Assembly (NCBI RefSeq): GCF_021890735.1
Contig: NZ_JAKKUR010000001.1
Coordinates: forward strand, 41,792-105,791
Reading direction: 5' to 3'
Source of the DNA: Thermanaeromonas sp.
GTDB taxonomy: Bacteria; Bacillota; DSM-521; Neomoorellales; Neomoorellaceae
DNA length: 64,000 bases
The notes under the pieces are model-generated. The model was not told the origin of the DNA. It did not search any database and saw only the letters and a list, made by a program, of their open reading frames with translations. Both the position numbers and the translations under genes were made by a program. Every line of letters starts with the position of its first letter. Position 1 is the stretch's first letter. Positions 63,250 to 64,000 of this stretch are shown here, one piece after another.

Positions 63250-64000
63250 ATGGGGAAAATACTTTTCGGGCTTACCGCAGGCATAGGGCTACTTTTATTG
63301 GGGGTTAATTTATTACGCTCCGGCCTCGTCTCTTTAAGTCACAGCCGCCTGGAAAGGCTTTTGCAAAGGGCCACCGATAACCCCTGGAAGGGCTTCTTCT
63401 GGGGAACCTTAGCTACGGCCCTGGTGCAATCCAGCACGGCCACCACGGTGTTGATCGTAGGTATGGTAGACAGCAAAACAATCTCCTTTTATCAAGGCTT
63501 AAGCCTGGTCTTGGGTGCCAATGTAGGAACTTGTTTGACCGTCCATCTCCTGGCCTTTAACCTGCAAACCCTGGCCTGGCCGGCCGTAATCTCGGGTTTC
63601 CTTTTTCTCATCCTGCGTTTCTCCCGGCCAGTGGGCTTAAGCCTGCTGGGCTGCGGACTTATATTTTCCTCCCTCTACCTTTTGTGTTGGGCTTCGGCAC
63701 CCTTAAAGCATAGTACGAGTTTGCCCGGGCTTTTAACCGCCTTGGGCACCTCCCCTTGGCAGGCTTTACTGGCAGGGATGGTCTTTACTGCCTTCCTTCA
63801 CTCCAGCAGCGCTGTTACAGGAATAACCATGGTACTGACCGCCGAAGGAGTAGTTACCATGCCCGGCGCCTTGAGCATAGTTCTCGGTGCTAATATAGGC
63901 ACCTGTAGTACGGCTTTGATAGCTGCTTTGTTTTCCTCTCGTGCGGCCCAGCGTACAGCCTTGGCCAACCTCTTAATCAATATCGGAGGTGCTTTGCTAA
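63250..64000 (+). CDS. Na+/phosphate cotransporter family protein (NptA-like; runs off window)
   Basis: MGKILFGLTAGIGLLLLGVNLLRSGL...ATALVQSSTATTVLIVG...FLHSSSAVTGITMVL...LGANIGTCSTALIAA; QSST/HSSS repeats. Confidence 0.92.
   Translation, partial: MGKILFGLTAGIGLLLLGVNLLRSGLVSLSHSRLERLLQRATDNPWKGFFWGTLATALVQSSTATTVLIVGMVDSKTISFYQGLSLVLGANVGTCLTVHLLAFNLQTLAWPAVISGFLFLILRFSRPVGLSLLGCGLIFSSLYLLCWASAPLKHSTSLPGLLTALGTSPWQALLAGMVFTAFLHSSSAVTGITMVLTAEGVVTMPGALSIVLGANIGTCSTALIAALFSSRAAQRTALANLLINIGGALL

Overview
The window is a single-species chromosomal core region, almost entirely transcribed from the minus strand. Gene order and content suggest a thermophilic, spore-forming, anaerobic Firmicute, probably Moorella-like (inference). 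From left to right in window coordinates it contains: a PyrR-regulated pyr operon (pyrR-pyrB-pyrC-carA-carB); panB/panE/tatA and an ABC exporter; a block of rluD, lspA, thiD, a DksA/TraR-type gene and ileS; divIVA/yggT/proC/sepF/yggS; the sporulation genes spoIIR-sigG-sigE-spoIIGA; the complete dcw cell-division/cell-wall cluster from ftsZ to mraZ; an accessory segment (MetE-core-like protein, GNAT, ROK kinase, B12-radical SAM, TPR, FmdB, Crp/Fnr, Fur); a Ca/Na-type exchanger; and a redox operon hdrC-hdrB-hdrA-mvhD/flxD-flx-like Fe-S/flavin subunits. The most notable observation is that hdrA and mvhD/flxD are each interrupted by one in-frame UGA. Each UGA sits exactly where the family has a conserved Cys and is followed at SECIS-like distance by a stem-loop, so the operon appears to encode two adjacent selenoproteins that the ORF track splits or truncates. 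Other notable items: a yybP-ykoY-type (Mn2+) riboswitch overlapping its terminator upstream of the exchanger; an unlisted 37-aa small-protein gene with its own promoter, palindromic operator, RBS and terminator; a 14-bp hairpin that would sequester the start codon of a winged-helix/coiled-coil protein; a spoIIG-like promoter with 21-bp spacing; a sigma-F/G-type promoter before sigG; MraZ boxes; and two PyrR attenuators. I saw no rRNA, CRISPR array or mobile element, and no tRNA that I could support.
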